Positions 31,711 to 40,635 are shown, counted from the stretch's first letter. The stretch: 64,000 nucleotides of DNA from UBA4717 sp045577925 (GCA_045577925.1 JAZNJH010000008.1:32601-96600), one strand, 5' to 3'. Notes: a model not told the origin generated them from the letters alone. Translations and numbers: made by a program.

Positions 31711-32724
31711 ATGGATAAATCAATAAACGAGAAACTGAACGGCCTTCCTTCAATAGCGCGTGAATACTGTATGAGTAAGCTGGTAATAGAGAATCGCTCG
31801 CCCAAAACTGTTGCTGAGTATGCTCTTGATTTATCTGTATTCTTCAAATATATGCGCGTTCACAAAGAATCTCTGAGCATCGACGTTTATGATAATAATG
31901 CGATATCAGAGATCGATATAAGTAATATAGATATTAAGTTCATAAACAGTATATCAACTCTTGATATATATGAATTCCTGATATATACCCAAAGTATCAG
32001 AGGTAACGACTGGGCGTCACGCGCCCGTAAGCTTTCGGCGATCAAGAATTTTTACAAATACATTACGGTTAAAATGCATTTGAGCGAACATAACCCTGCA
32101 AGAGATATAGAGAGCCCAAAAGCAAAAAAAACCTTGCCCAAATACTTGACTTTAGAAGAAGCGCAAACTCTTTTGAATACAATAGCCGGGGACGAGGGTT
32201 CAAAAACGCTTGACAGGGATTACGCAATTGTAACTTTGTTTCTGAATTGCGGTATGCGTTTGTCTGAGCTTGTTGGCATAAATTTATCCGACATAAGTGC
32301 AGACAAATCTACGCTGAGAGTAGTTGGTAAAGGAAATAAGGAGCGTATTATATATTTAAACGATGCCTGCAGAGACGTGCTTGATTCGTACCTTGCAGTG
32401 CGCGCTCTTATATCGGGAATCACTGAACCTAATGCGCTGTTTATAAGCAACAGAGGTGTACGAATGAGCGTAAAAACGGTACAGTGGATGGTTTATAAGT
32501 ATCTGAAGCTGGCAGGTTTCGAAAATAAAAAACTTTCAGTACATAAATTAAGACATACCGCGGCAACACTGATGTACCGTACAGGTAAAGTAGACGTGCG
32601 AGTGCTCAAAGATATTCTTGGTCATGAGCAACTTAATACTACACAGATATATACACACGTCAGTGATGAATCTATGCGCGATGCAATAGATTCAAACCCG
32701 ATCTCACACATCAGGAAGACGTGA
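31711..32724 (+). CDS. Tyrosine recombinase, XerC/XerD-like
   Basis: A 337-residue site-specific recombinase. Residues 1-125 form the core-binding domain, which carries an insertion of about 25 residues around DVYDNNAISEID compared with E. coli XerD. The catalytic domain has the first arginine in NCGMRLSELVGI, then HKLRHTAATLMY, LGHEQLNTTQIYTHV with the second histidine and the nucleophilic tyrosine. The start is ATG 31711, 10 bases after AAGGAGG; an in-frame GTG at 31702 is too close to that site. It has its own promoter and no adjacent mobile element, so a chromosomal dimer-resolution role is more likely than element excision. Confidence 0.9.
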   Translation: MDKSINEKLNGLPSIAREYCMSKLVIENRSPKTVAEYALDLSVFFKYMRVHKESLSIDVYDNNAISEIDISNIDIKFINSISTLDIYEFLIYTQSIRGNDWASRARKLSAIKNFYKYITVKMHLSEHNPARDIESPKAKKTLPKYLTLEEAQTLLNTIAGDEGSKTLDRDYAIVTLFLNCGMRLSELVGINLSDISADKSTLRVVGKGNKERIIYLNDACRDVLDSYLAVRALISGITEPNALFISNRGVRMSVKTVQWMVYKYLKLAGFENKKLSVHKLRHTAATLMYRTGKVDVRVLKDILGHEQLNTTQIYTHVSDESMRDAIDSNPISHIRKT

Positions 32725-32807
32725 TTTTAAAATATCAACAACTAAATAAACAACTTTTATCATTAACTTGTATAATTTAATGAATTTGAATATTTTTGCA
32801 AAAACTA

Positions 32808-32836
32808 TTGCATATTTTATCACCGTATGCTATAAT
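32808..32836 (+). promoter_or_regulatory. Promoter of argG
   Basis: TTGCAT (32808-32813) and TATAAT (32831-32836), spacer 17, with a TGC extended -10. An AT-rich segment with TGAATTTGAAT lies about 30 bases upstream; it only weakly resembles an arginine-repressor box. Confidence 0.82.
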
Positions 32837-32890
32837 GATAGCATAATATAACACTAAAAACTAATATTTATTCATATGGAGGCAAACGAA

Positions 32891-34117
32891 ATGAATAAGG
32901 AAAACATAAAAAAAGTAGTACTCGCGTATTCAGGCGGACTTGATACTTCAATTATCATTCCGTGGTTAAAAGAGAACTATAATAACTGCGAGGTAATCGC
33001 CGTATCCGGTAACGTTGGACAAGCTGATGAGCTTGAAGGACTAGAAGAAAAGGCAATAAAGACCGGTGCATCTAAGATATATATCGAAGATCTTACCGAT
33101 GAATTTGTTGATGATTACGTAATCCCCACTGTAAAGGCAGGTGCTCTTTACGAGGATTATATGCTTGGTACATCATTTGCAAGACCTGTTATAGCTAAGC
33201 GTATTGCAGAAATCGCAGAAGCAGAAGGCGCAGACGCTATCTGCCACGGCTGTACCGGTAAGGGTAACGACCAGGTTCGTTTTGAGCTTACAATAAAGGC
33301 ATTTTTGCCTGATATGCCTATAATCGCTCCCTGGAGAGAGTGGGATATCAAGTCGCGTGAAGAAGAGATCGAGTATGCAGAGGCACATAACGTACCTCTT
33401 AAGATCAATCGTGAAACGAACTATTCCAAGGATAAAAACCTCTGGCACCTTTCACACGAAGGACTTGATCTTGAAGATGCAGGAAATGAGCCGCTGTATG
33501 AAAAGAAAGGCTTCCTTGAAATGGGTGTGTCCCCCATTGATGCTCCCGATAAGCCTACATACGTAACGCTTGACTTTGAAAAGGGAATACCCGTAGCAAT
33601 CGACGGCGAAAAGATGAGCGCAAAGAATATTATTTTAAAGCTTAACGAGCTTGGAGGATCAAACGGTATCGGACTTCTCGATATAGTTGAAAACAGACTT
33701 GTTGGTATGAAGTGCCGCGGCGTATATGAAACCCCCGGCGGAGCAATTCTGTATGCTGCACATAATTATCTTGAAACACTCACTCTTGATAAGATGACGA
33801 TGCATAAAAAGCAGGAGCTTGGTATCACGTTCGGCGAACTCGTATATAACGGACAGTGGTTTACACCTTTGCGTGAGGCTATTTCCGCATTTGTTGATAA
33901 GACACAGGAAACAGTTACAGGTAAGGTTAAGCTCAAGCTTTATAAGGGCAATATTATCAAGGCAGGCGCATGGAGCGATTATTCTCTTTACTCTGAAGAG
34001 ATCGCAACATTTGGCGAAAACAACGTATACAATCACGCTTATTCAGCAGGATTTATCAATCTTTACGGGCTTCCGATCAAGGTCCAGGCACAGGTTAAAG
34101 CAAAGAACAAGAAGTAA
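32891..34117 (+). CDS. argG: Argininosuccinate synthase
   Basis: Joins citrulline and aspartate with ATP, the penultimate step of arginine synthesis. The 408-residue protein has the PP-loop AYSGGLDTSIIIPWL near the start, CHGCTGKGNDQVRFE (near 116), and the tetramerisation tail ending in LYGLPIKVQAQVK. The start is ATG 32891, 8 bases after GGAGG; an upstream ATG at 32876 overlaps that site. argH, its usual neighbour, is not next to it. A strong terminator makes it a single-gene unit. Confidence 0.96.
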   Translation: MNKENIKKVVLAYSGGLDTSIIIPWLKENYNNCEVIAVSGNVGQADELEGLEEKAIKTGASKIYIEDLTDEFVDDYVIPTVKAGALYEDYMLGTSFARPVIAKRIAEIAEAEGADAICHGCTGKGNDQVRFELTIKAFLPDMPIIAPWREWDIKSREEEIEYAEAHNVPLKINRETNYSKDKNLWHLSHEGLDLEDAGNEPLYEKKGFLEMGVSPIDAPDKPTYVTLDFEKGIPVAIDGEKMSAKNIILKLNELGGSNGIGLLDIVENRLVGMKCRGVYETPGGAILYAAHNYLETLTLDKMTMHKKQELGITFGELVYNGQWFTPLREAISAFVDKTQETVTGKVKLKLYKGNIIKAGAWSDYSLYSEEIATFGENNVYNHAYSAGFINLYGLPIKVQAQVKAKNKK

Positions 34118-34120
34118 TAT

Positions 34121-34160
34121 AAAGAAGACCGCAAGGCGATTTGCCTTGCGGTCTTCTTTG
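34121..34160 (+). terminator. Terminator after argG
   Basis: A 17-bp perfect stem, with arms starting AAAGAAGACCGC (34121) and ending GCGGTCTTCTTT (34159), around a GATTT loop. Confidence 0.85.
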
Positions 34161-34201
34161 CAAATGAAAGGTTATTTCATTTTTATCGTTGCATATCGGT
34201 T

Positions 34202-34810
34202 TTACTGATTCTTTAGAATTAAAGATATTTCATCTTTACTACTAAATCCTAAATCAACATTAATTTCTAATTCTGACCAATTTGTTGGCAACTGATAGAA
34301 CAAACCTCCTCTAAGCTTTTTCCCTTGACCAACAGTTCCGTTTATGGTGTTATTTTTAGAGGCTGTACTTGCGACCAAGTCTTCCTGTATAGCAAAACCA
34401 TCAAGATACGCATTAAAGTTTAGTATAGAACTTACGTTTAGATCACTATTTGAAGTGTTTTCAATTAGCATTAATACCTCAACAAAAACGTTTCCCTCGT
34501 CAGGTTGTATAAATTGATTATCACTTTCAATGACGTTAAGTGCTTCAACAGTTAGTTTATAGGATTTTGCTGTTATGGTTGTTCCAATTGAGTATGCTTC
34601 ATCTGTTTGTGATGAATGCTCAGGCATGTCATTTTCGCTCGTAGTATCATCGTTTGAGCTTGTGCTGTTAATAACAAATTTAGTATTTGACTCAGAATTC
34701 GAGTTATAGGTCTTTGGTTCACCAGAATTCTTGCTATTACTTCCTACAAAGGCAATTAGCACTATAACAATAGCCCAGAACCACCATTTTTTGTAAAATG
34801 CTTTTTTCAT
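34202..34810 (-). CDS. Membrane-anchored DUF4352-domain protein
   Basis: A 202-residue protein with an N-terminal signal anchor (KKWWFWAIVIVLIAFVG, residues 8-24), a Ser/Asn/Glu-rich linker (25-75), and an immunoglobulin-like C-terminal domain (about 80-200) with the FVEVLMLIENTSNSDLNV segment typical of DUF4352. Such proteins sit on the outer face of the membrane and bind unknown partners. AGGAGTG precedes the ATG. It is divergent from a small XRE regulator whose likely operator overlaps its promoter. Function unknown. Confidence 0.78.
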   Translation of the reverse strand: MKKAFYKKWWFWAIVIVLIAFVGSNSKNSGEPKTYNSNSESNTKFVINSTSSNDDTTSENDMPEHSSQTDEAYSIGTTITAKSYKLTVEALNVIESDNQFIQPDEGNVFVEVLMLIENTSNSDLNVSSILNFNAYLDGFAIQEDLVASTASKNNTINGTVGQGKKLRGGLFYQLPTNWSELEINVDLGFSSKDEISLILKNQ

Positions 34811-34873
34811 AATTTCACTCCTATTTTTACCTTTTCAGTGTAAATAATTAAATAGTAACAAAATGTACATATT

Positions 34874-34896
34874 TATTGTAACACACTGTTACAATA
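34874..34896. promoter_or_regulatory. Perfect palindromic operator between the DUF4352 gene and the XRE regulator
   Basis: Arms TATTGTAACA and TGTTACAATA around CAC form a perfect 10-3-10 inverted repeat. It covers the -10 and the spacer of the minus-strand promoter, so binding would shut off the DUF4352 gene. A degenerate half-site, TAACAAAATGTAC, lies 20 to 30 bases away near 34855. Confidence 0.75.
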
Positions 34897-34903
34897 AAGT
34901 CAA
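34875..34903 (-). promoter_or_regulatory. Promoter of the DUF4352 gene
   Basis: On the minus strand TTGACT (34903-34898) and TACAAT (34880-34875), spacer 17. Confidence 0.8.
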
Positions 34904-34943
34904 GCAAATTAATAAATTTTTTGAAATGGAAGCTTGATTTTAT

Positions 34944-35150
34944 ATGAAAATGATTGGACTACGTGAAATCCGCAAGAAAAAGGGGTACAGTCAATTAAAA
35001 ATTGCGTTTGATCTTAACATATCGAGGGAAGCATTGTCATATTATGAAAACGGAAAGAGAAACCCAAGCTTAGATATGTTAGTTGCATTTTCGAAATACT
35101 TCGGAAAGTCTATTGACTATCTAATAATAGGACAAGAATTTCCTCATTAA
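34944..35150 (+). CDS. Small XRE-family (Cro/CI-type) regulator
   Basis: This 68-residue protein is a single helix-turn-helix domain: LREIRKKKGYSQLKIAFDLNISREALSYYENGKR, positions 6-39, given here as landmarks, then PSLDMLVAFSKYFGKSIDYLI. It has no effector domain. The weak site GGAAG lies 14 bases before ATG 34944; an in-frame ATG at 34950 is an alternative. It is divergent from the DUF4352 gene across a perfect palindrome that is probably its binding site. Confidence 0.88.
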   Translation: MKMIGLREIRKKKGYSQLKIAFDLNISREALSYYENGKRNPSLDMLVAFSKYFGKSIDYLIIGQEFPH

Positions 35151-35167
35151 AATTAATCGGTAAATAT

Positions 35168-35227
35168 AAAAAGAGCAAATCGTATTGTGAACTATTTGGG
35201 TTCACTTCAATTGATTTGCTCTTTTTT
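35168..35227. terminator. Bidirectional terminator between the XRE gene and the HAD gene
   Basis: AAAAGAGCAAATC (35169-35181) pairs with GATTTGCTCTTTT (35213-35225). An inner GTGAAC/GTTCAC hairpin fills the long loop. Confidence 0.75.
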
Positions 35228-35233
35228 ATGTAG

Positions 35234-36055
35234 TTATATATTTGCATCAATATATTCAATCAGTCCTGCGACTGCACCGTCGTTGTTTGAGCATACGATA
35301 ACGTCGGCAATCTCGCGAAGCTGTATTATGGCGTTTGAAGGGCAAGCCGAGAGGTCAGCGTCTTTCAAAAGCGGCAGATCATTGCCGTAATCACCTATGC
35401 CGTAAAGAGTAAATACGCCGTCTTTGTTTTTCGCTTCGCACATGTGCTTTAGTTCCTGCGCTGCATGACCTTTTGTTGCTCTGATATTGTTTATCTCAAG
35501 CATTGTCGGCCAAGAACGGCATATTATGTAAAGATTTTCAGCAGATACGTTTATAAATTTTTCAACCAGATCAAGTTGGGCTTTCTCTCCGTGAAAAACA
35601 ATCGAATACCAGTCGCTTGTCGGTACATCGTCAAGGTCTGCGAAAACAAAATTTTCTTCAGTTTGGTCAAACTTTGGGGTCGACATGTTTTCGAGAGAGC
35701 CGATAATATAGAATTTTTTGTCAACGGTAATCGAAACCGTTACTCCGGGAAAACTATCAAGAACGGTTTTTATAATAGAAATAGCCGGACCGGGTGCTAT
35801 ACATATCTCATTGTGGCGTCGGCCGTTTTCAAAGTCATAAATGTACGCTCCGTTGCAGCAAATCAACGGAGCATTTGCAAGCTTTGCGATCTCGGGTTCT
35901 ATAGTGACCTCGTTTCTTCCTGTGGCAAACGTAAACAGACCGCCGTTTTCCTTGAAATAATTGATAGCGTCAATATTACAGCTGGGTATAAGCTCGTTGT
36001 CATCGAAAAAAGTACCGTCAATATCGCTTACTATAAGCTTGTTGTCAAATTTCAT
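35234..36055 (-). CDS. HAD-superfamily phosphatase, Cof type
   Basis: A 273-residue Cof/YidA-like phosphatase. Motif I is VSDIDGTFFD (about 9-18), with the nucleophile and acid aspartates. The C2 cap domain follows, then TKGHAAQEL and the metal-binding GDYGNDLPLLKDAD near 223. Substrates of this group are small sugar or nucleotide phosphates and cannot be told from sequence. The start ATG 36055 follows GGAGGA; a longer frame to 36100 overlaps rluD and lacks a ribosome site. It is the last gene of the queA-divIVA operon. Confidence 0.88.
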   Translation of the reverse strand: MKFDNKLIVSDIDGTFFDDNELIPSCNIDAINYFKENGGLFTFATGRNEVTIEPEIAKLANAPLICCNGAYIYDFENGRRHNEICIAPGPAISIIKTVLDSFPGVTVSITVDKKFYIIGSLENMSTPKFDQTEENFVFADLDDVPTSDWYSIVFHGEKAQLDLVEKFINVSAENLYIICRSWPTMLEINNIRATKGHAAQELKHMCEAKNKDGVFTLYGIGDYGNDLPLLKDADLSACPSNAIIQLREIADVIVCSNNDGAVAGLIEYIDANI

Positions 36056-36096
36056 AAATCCTCCGAATATGATATGCGTTATAACAGGTTGAGCAA

Positions 36097-37044
36097 TCAC
36101 ATTTTTCTGAGTTTTTCAAGTATAAGTTCAAAATAAGGCGGAAGACCGGAGTCGAAAAAGAGTCTTTCGCCGGTTATCGGATGATCAAATCCAATAATAC
36201 GCGCATGTAGGCATTGACCGTTAAGCGTTGATGCATTCATCTTTTCGAATCTATCCTGGTTAGGCTTATAGACTGTATCACCAATAACCGGATGCGATAT
36301 GCTTGACATGTGAACACGAATCTGATGAGTCCTGCCTGTTTCAAGTTTTAATTTAAGATAAGTATATGCTCCGAAACGCTCCATTACTTCATAGTGAGTT
36401 CTTGCATCACGCGCTGATGTTGAGCTGGTTTTAATTACCGCCATTTTCTTGCGGTCAACGGGGTGTCTGCCTATGGGCGCATCGACAATTCCGAAGTCTT
36501 CTTTTAAATTGCCGGCAACGATAGCATTATATTCACGGTCAAAAGAATGATCCTTTATCTGTTTTGCCAGCGAAAGATGCGCTTCGTTGCATTTTGCAAC
36601 AATAAGAAGACCGCTTGTATCCTTATCAATTCTGTGAACGATTCCGGGCCTTATTACCCCGTTGATCGAAGAGAGTGAATCCTTGCAATGATACATAAGC
36701 GCGTTCACCAGCGTACCGCTTGAGTTTCCCGGGGCAGGATGAACGACCATACCTTTTGGCTTGTTAACAACAAGTAAATACTTGTCTTCAAATATTATAT
36801 CAAGCTCAATGTTTTCCGGTAAAACATCCAGTATTTCCGGCTTTGGAAGAGTAAGTATTATTTCTTCTGCTGCCGCGCGTATTTTATAGTTTTTTTTAAC
36901 GCTTGCATTGTTAACAGTGACCAAAGAATCGTCGATCAGCTTTTGAATCGCTGAGCGCGTCATCTCTGTTTCTCTTGATAGAAAAGCATCAAGTCTGTCG
37001 CCGATATCGCAAACTTTTGTAAAAAGAGTAATTATTTCATCCAT
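36097..37044 (-). CDS. rluD: Pseudouridine synthase, RluD-like
   Basis: Converts uridines of 23S rRNA to pseudouridine in the RluA/RluD family. The 315-residue protein has an N-terminal S4 domain (about 14-75), LVVNKPKGMVVHPAPGN (about 91-107) and the catalytic HRIDKDTSGLLIVAK near 137, followed by LETGRTHQIRVH. The exact target site cannot be told, so the symbol is by best family match (B. subtilis ylyB position). The ribosome site is poor. It lies 25 bases after lspA, as in the lspA-rluD order of Bacillota. Confidence 0.88.
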   Translation of the reverse strand: MDEIITLFTKVCDIGDRLDAFLSRETEMTRSAIQKLIDDSLVTVNNASVKKNYKIRAAAEEIILTLPKPEILDVLPENIELDIIFEDKYLLVVNKPKGMVVHPAPGNSSGTLVNALMYHCKDSLSSINGVIRPGIVHRIDKDTSGLLIVAKCNEAHLSLAKQIKDHSFDREYNAIVAGNLKEDFGIVDAPIGRHPVDRKKMAVIKTSSTSARDARTHYEVMERFGAYTYLKLKLETGRTHQIRVHMSSISHPVIGDTVYKPNQDRFEKMNASTLNGQCLHARIIGFDHPITGERLFFDSGLPPYFELILEKLRKM

Positions 37045-37069
37045 AAATCGGCAAAATGCAGGGAAGACA

Positions 37070-37549
37070 TCAAGTCGTCCCCTGCAAATCTCCTTTTTTA
37101 CTGAATATAAGATATATAATTAATAGAGCCGCACCGCAAGTTACGCATATGTCTGCAACGTTGAAAACAGGGAAGTCTATAATCTCAAAGTATATAAAGT
37201 CTATAACGTAACCAAGCGTTATTCTATCAACCATATTTCCGATTCCGCCGCCTGCTATAAGTGCAAGAGAAACAAGAACCGTGTAACTGTTTTCCTTATA
37301 GAAAATCAAATATACAAGTATAGCTATGATTGAAATAATAGACACTGTCATGAATACCCAACGATTGTTAGAAAGCATTCCAAAAGCAGCTCCGCGGTTT
37401 TCGTGATAAGTAAAAGAAAGTACATCACGGATCAAATCAACGCTTTTGAGAGATGTATCTTTAAGGCAAAGCATTGCAATTGTTTTTGTTGCGTGATCGA
37501 GTATAACCAATGCAACAATAATTAGAAATGAAAAGATTTTTTTATTCAT
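37070..37549 (-). CDS. lspA: Lipoprotein signal peptidase (signal peptidase II)
   Basis: Cleaves signal peptides of prolipoproteins in the membrane. The 159-residue protein has four hydrophobic helices. The catalytic aspartates are in GGGIGNMVDRI (near 105) and FPVFNVADICVTCG (near 127), and the ENRGAAFGML segment is conserved. It overlaps the end of divIVA by 8 bases. Confidence 0.95.
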   Translation of the reverse strand: MNKKIFSFLIIVALVILDHATKTIAMLCLKDTSLKSVDLIRDVLSFTYHENRGAAFGMLSNNRWVFMTVSIISIIAILVYLIFYKENSYTVLVSLALIAGGGIGNMVDRITLGYVIDFIYFEIIDFPVFNVADICVTCGAALLIIYLIFSKKGDLQGTT

Positions 37550-38285
37550 TATCGTCTTTGATTTTGTTTATTACAAGAGTGTCGCCGCTATTATCATTGC
37601 TTTCTACAGTATTGTCTTCTACTTTTTCAAAAACAACAGTATCAGCATTTTCAAAGAGTGTGTCTTCATCAACAATGGTGGCATCTTCTTTTATTATGTC
37701 CGTTTCGGCTGTATCGACAAAGTCGTAGTTAATATTAACCTGAGGCTTATCTTCGGGCTTTTGGTTCTTAAGAGCAGCTTTAGCTCTTTTAGCTGCTTCA
37801 AGAAGATAGTCTTCGCTTGACTTTATTTTTGCGGAGTCCGTAATTTTAGTAAGAGCTTCCACGCGTTCTATGTGCTCACGGTATGTTTCATATAAACTGC
37901 GCTTGAGAGAGCTTACCTGGTTTTTCAGAGCAATAACAGTATCTCTTTCGGCATTTATCTGTTCATTAAGATCGGAAAGAACGGAGTTACCGCCAACCTT
38001 CGCAGATTCTATAATTGCATCAGCTCGTGCATTGGCCTTTTCTATAATAGTTGCCGCAACCTTTTGAGCATTAACTATATTGCTTCTTATAGATTGCTTT
38101 TCACTTTCAAGTTCAGTCTTTTGATCAATAGCCGCACGCAATTGTTGCTCAAGTTCAAAATTTCTTCTGAAAAGCTCAGTGTATTTTTCAAGCATAAAGC
38201 TCATGTATTCATCAACTTCAGCAACACTGTATCCTCTCACAGCTTTGGTAAAGCTTTTCTTTTTTAGTTCACTCGGCTTTAACAT
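37542..38285 (-). CDS. divIVA: Cell-division protein DivIVA
   Basis: A coiled-coil protein that recognises curved membrane at poles and septa. The 247-residue chain starts with KKSFTKAVRGYSVAEVDEYMS, the membrane-binding DivIVA domain, given here as landmark residues 8-28. Long heptad-rich coiled coils run to about residue 165, and an acidic disordered tail follows. In Bacillota it closes the ylm cluster, as here. GAGGT precedes the start. Confidence 0.92.
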   Translation of the reverse strand: MLKPSELKKKSFTKAVRGYSVAEVDEYMSFMLEKYTELFRRNFELEQQLRAAIDQKTELESEKQSIRSNIVNAQKVAATIIEKANARADAIIESAKVGGNSVLSDLNEQINAERDTVIALKNQVSSLKRSLYETYREHIERVEALTKITDSAKIKSSEDYLLEAAKRAKAALKNQKPEDKPQVNINYDFVDTAETDIIKEDATIVDEDTLFENADTVVFEKVEDNTVESNDNSGDTLVINKIKDDNE

Positions 38286-38304
38286 TTTATATTACCTCGA
38301 AGAT

Positions 38305-39147
38305 TCATATATATTTTAACACGGTGATACGGGATTTTCCTTTAGACGTAACACCGCTTGTGTCGTCAATTTTATATTTTCCATATCCGCGAACGGATAT
38401 TATATCGCCATCAGTAACAATGTCATCAGGCGAGGCTTTAGAGTAGTAATTAAGCTCGGCAAGCCCTTGCTTAATTAAAGTTTTTGATTTTTCTCTTGAG
38501 ACTCCGGTGATAGCAGAAAGAACACAGTCAAATCTCAAAGACGTCGTAACTGCTTGAGTGCTTTGAAAGTTGTGTTTAAGATGAACACGGGAAAAGTCCG
38601 AGCAAATTTCAGCTTTCACCGGTGTTCTGCCAACACTTGTAAGATTGTCACAAATAAAACTTGCCATGCTTTTAATGGCGAAAACGCAAGCACAATGGTC
38701 ACCTTGCAGTACTATATCACCAATGGTAGACCTGTCAATGCCAAGCGAAAGAATAGCCCCCATGTAATCTCTGTGCGATAATTTTATAAAATTTGAGCAG
38801 GATATGCAAACAAGTGAGAGCTCATCAGACACGATTTCCCCGCAAAGCTTTATAACACTTTTGTCAGGTTCTATGTAGCCTGGTTCTAAAAGCATAGAGT
38901 ACATGGTAAACTCATCAAATATGACGAGCACCTTGCGCTCGGCATCATTAAAACCGCCGTAAAAGGTAAAGCAGAAAGAACCGTCCGACAATAGGGCGGT
39001 TTTTACGAGCTTTTGCTCACGGATATTCAAAAACGATGAAACGCGTGTTCTGGAATTACGGCTTCTTTCGGCAAGCTCAAGAGCGCTACAGACTACGCGT
39101 TTTTCGTCATTATCGGTGAAATTCATAAAGGACAAATTTTTACTCAT
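38305..39147 (-). CDS. ylmH: RNA-binding S4-domain protein YlmH
   Basis: A 280-residue protein with an N-terminal YlmH domain, including FYGGFNDAERKVLVIF (about 63-78) and IGDIVLQGDHCACVFA (about 142-157), and a C-terminal S4 RNA-binding domain (about 205-270, with SREKSKTLIKQGLAELNY). YlmH binds rRNA and has been linked to ribosome quality control. It sits between yggT and divIVA in the conserved division cluster. Confidence 0.92.
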   Translation of the reverse strand: MSKNLSFMNFTDNDEKRVVCSALELAERSRNSRTRVSSFLNIREQKLVKTALLSDGSFCFTFYGGFNDAERKVLVIFDEFTMYSMLLEPGYIEPDKSVIKLCGEIVSDELSLVCISCSNFIKLSHRDYMGAILSLGIDRSTIGDIVLQGDHCACVFAIKSMASFICDNLTSVGRTPVKAEICSDFSRVHLKHNFQSTQAVTTSLRFDCVLSAITGVSREKSKTLIKQGLAELNYYSKASPDDIVTDGDIISVRGYGKYKIDDTSGVTSKGKSRITVLKYI

Positions 39148-39152
39148 ATATT

Positions 39153-39446
39153 CTAAGCCTTAAAAAATGATAGCATTTCAGTTATAATACTTAAACCTAT
39201 AAACGATATAATAAATGAAATGTCAATAGGAAGAGAATTTAATGAGTCGAACCTGTCTATTATCATTCTGACCGGGATTATAAACGGCTCGGTTACAGCT
39301 ATTAAAAAGGACTCAATTGGATTACCCTGAGATAGAGGGAACCATGAGAGTATTGCCCTAAAAAACATAAGTGACAACTCGACCGTTAATAGCAAATGTA
39401 TAACGTTTGTAAATAAATAGAGTAAAAGATAAGCGAAATTGTTCAC
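39153..39446 (-). CDS. YggT-family membrane protein (YlmG)
   Basis: A 97-residue protein with two hydrophobic regions and the family motif FRAILSWFPLSQGNPIESFL (about 29-48). The start is GTG 39446, 10 bases after GAGG. YggT/YlmG proteins lie next to sepF in many bacteria and affect division or nucleoid distribution by an unknown route. Confidence 0.9.
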   Translation of the reverse strand: MNNFAYLLLYLFTNVIHLLLTVELSLMFFRAILSWFPLSQGNPIESFLIAVTEPFIIPVRMIIDRFDSLNSLPIDISFIISFIGLSIITEMLSFFKA

Positions 39447-39499
39447 TCAAAACCTCGAAAACAATCGGGCTAAAAGCCTTTTAGTAAATTTATACTATA

Positions 39500-39916
39500 T
39501 TAGTTTTCTTCGTCTTCAGTATCTACAACAGCAGTAGGATCTCCTGTTACGTCAACATCGTGAGGAGTAATAATAAATGTGTTTGCTGCAACGTTCTTAA
39601 ACTTACCCTGAACAGAATATACAACACCCGTAAGGAAATCAATAAGACGTCTTGCGTCTTCTTTCTGTGTTACTTCAAGATTGAGCACAACAGTTTTGCC
39701 TTCAAGAAGATGATCGGCAATCTGAGTTACTTCATTAAATGATGCGGGCTTAACAACCTTGAGCTGAAGGGAAGCACTGCTCATAGAAACACTGCCATCA
39801 TCAGCATAACCGGTATCATACTCATCAGAAACTTCATCGTAACCGTTGTCATATGCTCCTATAACATCCTCAGAATTTTTGTTTGTCATGTTTTTAAGCG
39901 AGTCGAATATATTCAT
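39500..39916 (-). CDS. sepF: Cell-division protein SepF
   Basis: Anchors and bundles FtsZ at the septum. The 138-residue protein has an N-terminal amphipathic membrane-targeting helix (MNIFDSLKNMTN), an acidic linker, and the SepF core (about 53-130) with VLNLEVTQKEDARRLIDFLTG and the final FIITPHDV. The start is ATG 39916, just after GGAGG; a TTG four codons earlier overlaps that site. Confidence 0.93.
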   Translation of the reverse strand: MNIFDSLKNMTNKNSEDVIGAYDNGYDEVSDEYDTGYADDGSVSMSSASLQLKVVKPASFNEVTQIADHLLEGKTVVLNLEVTQKEDARRLIDFLTGVVYSVQGKFKNVAANTFIITPHDVDVTGDPTAVVDTEDEEN

Positions 39917-39936
39917 TTCTACCTCCAAAAAATAAT

Positions 39937-40635
39937 TTATAAATTTCTTTCTCCGAAGAGAGTAGTGCCGAGTCTTATACGGGTTGAGCCGGCAAGTACT
40001 GCTTGAACATATGAAGAACTCATACCCATAGAAAGAATGTCCATACTTATATTATGTATGTTTTTTTCACAAATGTCAATAAAATATTGATAAGTTTCCG
40101 AAAAATATTTTAAAATTTTTTCATTTTCGTCGCATTTTGGCGCAATAGTCATTAAACCGCGTACTTTAATTGACTTGAAAACAGAAAGCTCTTCCAAAAA
40201 ATTAACCAGGTCTTCCGGCATAACGCCACCTTTTTGAGGCTCGCGACCAATATTCAACTCAACAAGCACCTCCATGATCTTTCCGGCCTTTTCTGCTCTC
40301 GAGTCGATTTCTTTTGCAAGCTTTAGAGAATCAAGCGATTCGATCATATCAACTTTATCAATAATATATTTGACTTTATTGGTCTGCAAAGATCCGATAA
40401 GGTGAATTCTTACCTTTCTGTCTGCTGGAAAGTTTATACTATCATATTTTGATAAAAGCTCCTGAACGCGGTTCTCGCCAATTATTGAAATGCCAAGTTC
40501 GTTGATAGCGTAGTTTATTGCTTCAACTGGTTGATTTTTGGTAACAGCCATAATTTCAACATTACGGTCCGTTAATGAAGCTAGTGCTTGTGTTACCTTA
40601 TTGTAGTTTTCTTTAATAATGTTAAAATCAAGCAT
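39937..40635 (-). CDS. yggS: PLP homeostasis protein, YggS family
   Basis: A 232-residue single-domain TIM-barrel protein that binds pyridoxal phosphate and balances vitamin B6 pools, with no known enzyme activity. The PLP lysine is in IMAVTKNQPVEAI (near 32). IGENRVQELLSKY, HLIGSLQTNKVKYI and LSMGMSSSY follow. It overlaps the upstream HlyD-like gene by one base and precedes sepF, the order of B. subtilis ylmE-ylmF. Confidence 0.94.
   Translation of the reverse strand: MLDFNIIKENYNKVTQALASLTDRNVEIMAVTKNQPVEAINYAINELGISIIGENRVQELLSKYDSINFPADRKVRIHLIGSLQTNKVKYIIDKVDMIESLDSLKLAKEIDSRAEKAGKIMEVLVELNIGREPQKGGVMPEDLVNFLEELSVFKSIKVRGLMTIAPKCDENEKILKYFSETYQYFIDICEKNIHNISMDILSMGMSSSYVQAVLAGSTRIRLGTTLFGERNL

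Noticed and set aside
31711..32724. Recombinase as part of an integrative element
   Set aside because: No direct repeats, cargo or relaxase genes flank it; neighbours are a membrane protein gene and argG.
32740..32830. Arginine-repressor box before argG
   Set aside because: The TGAATTTGAAT segment shows only a weak half match to ARG-box patterns, with no convincing inverted partner.
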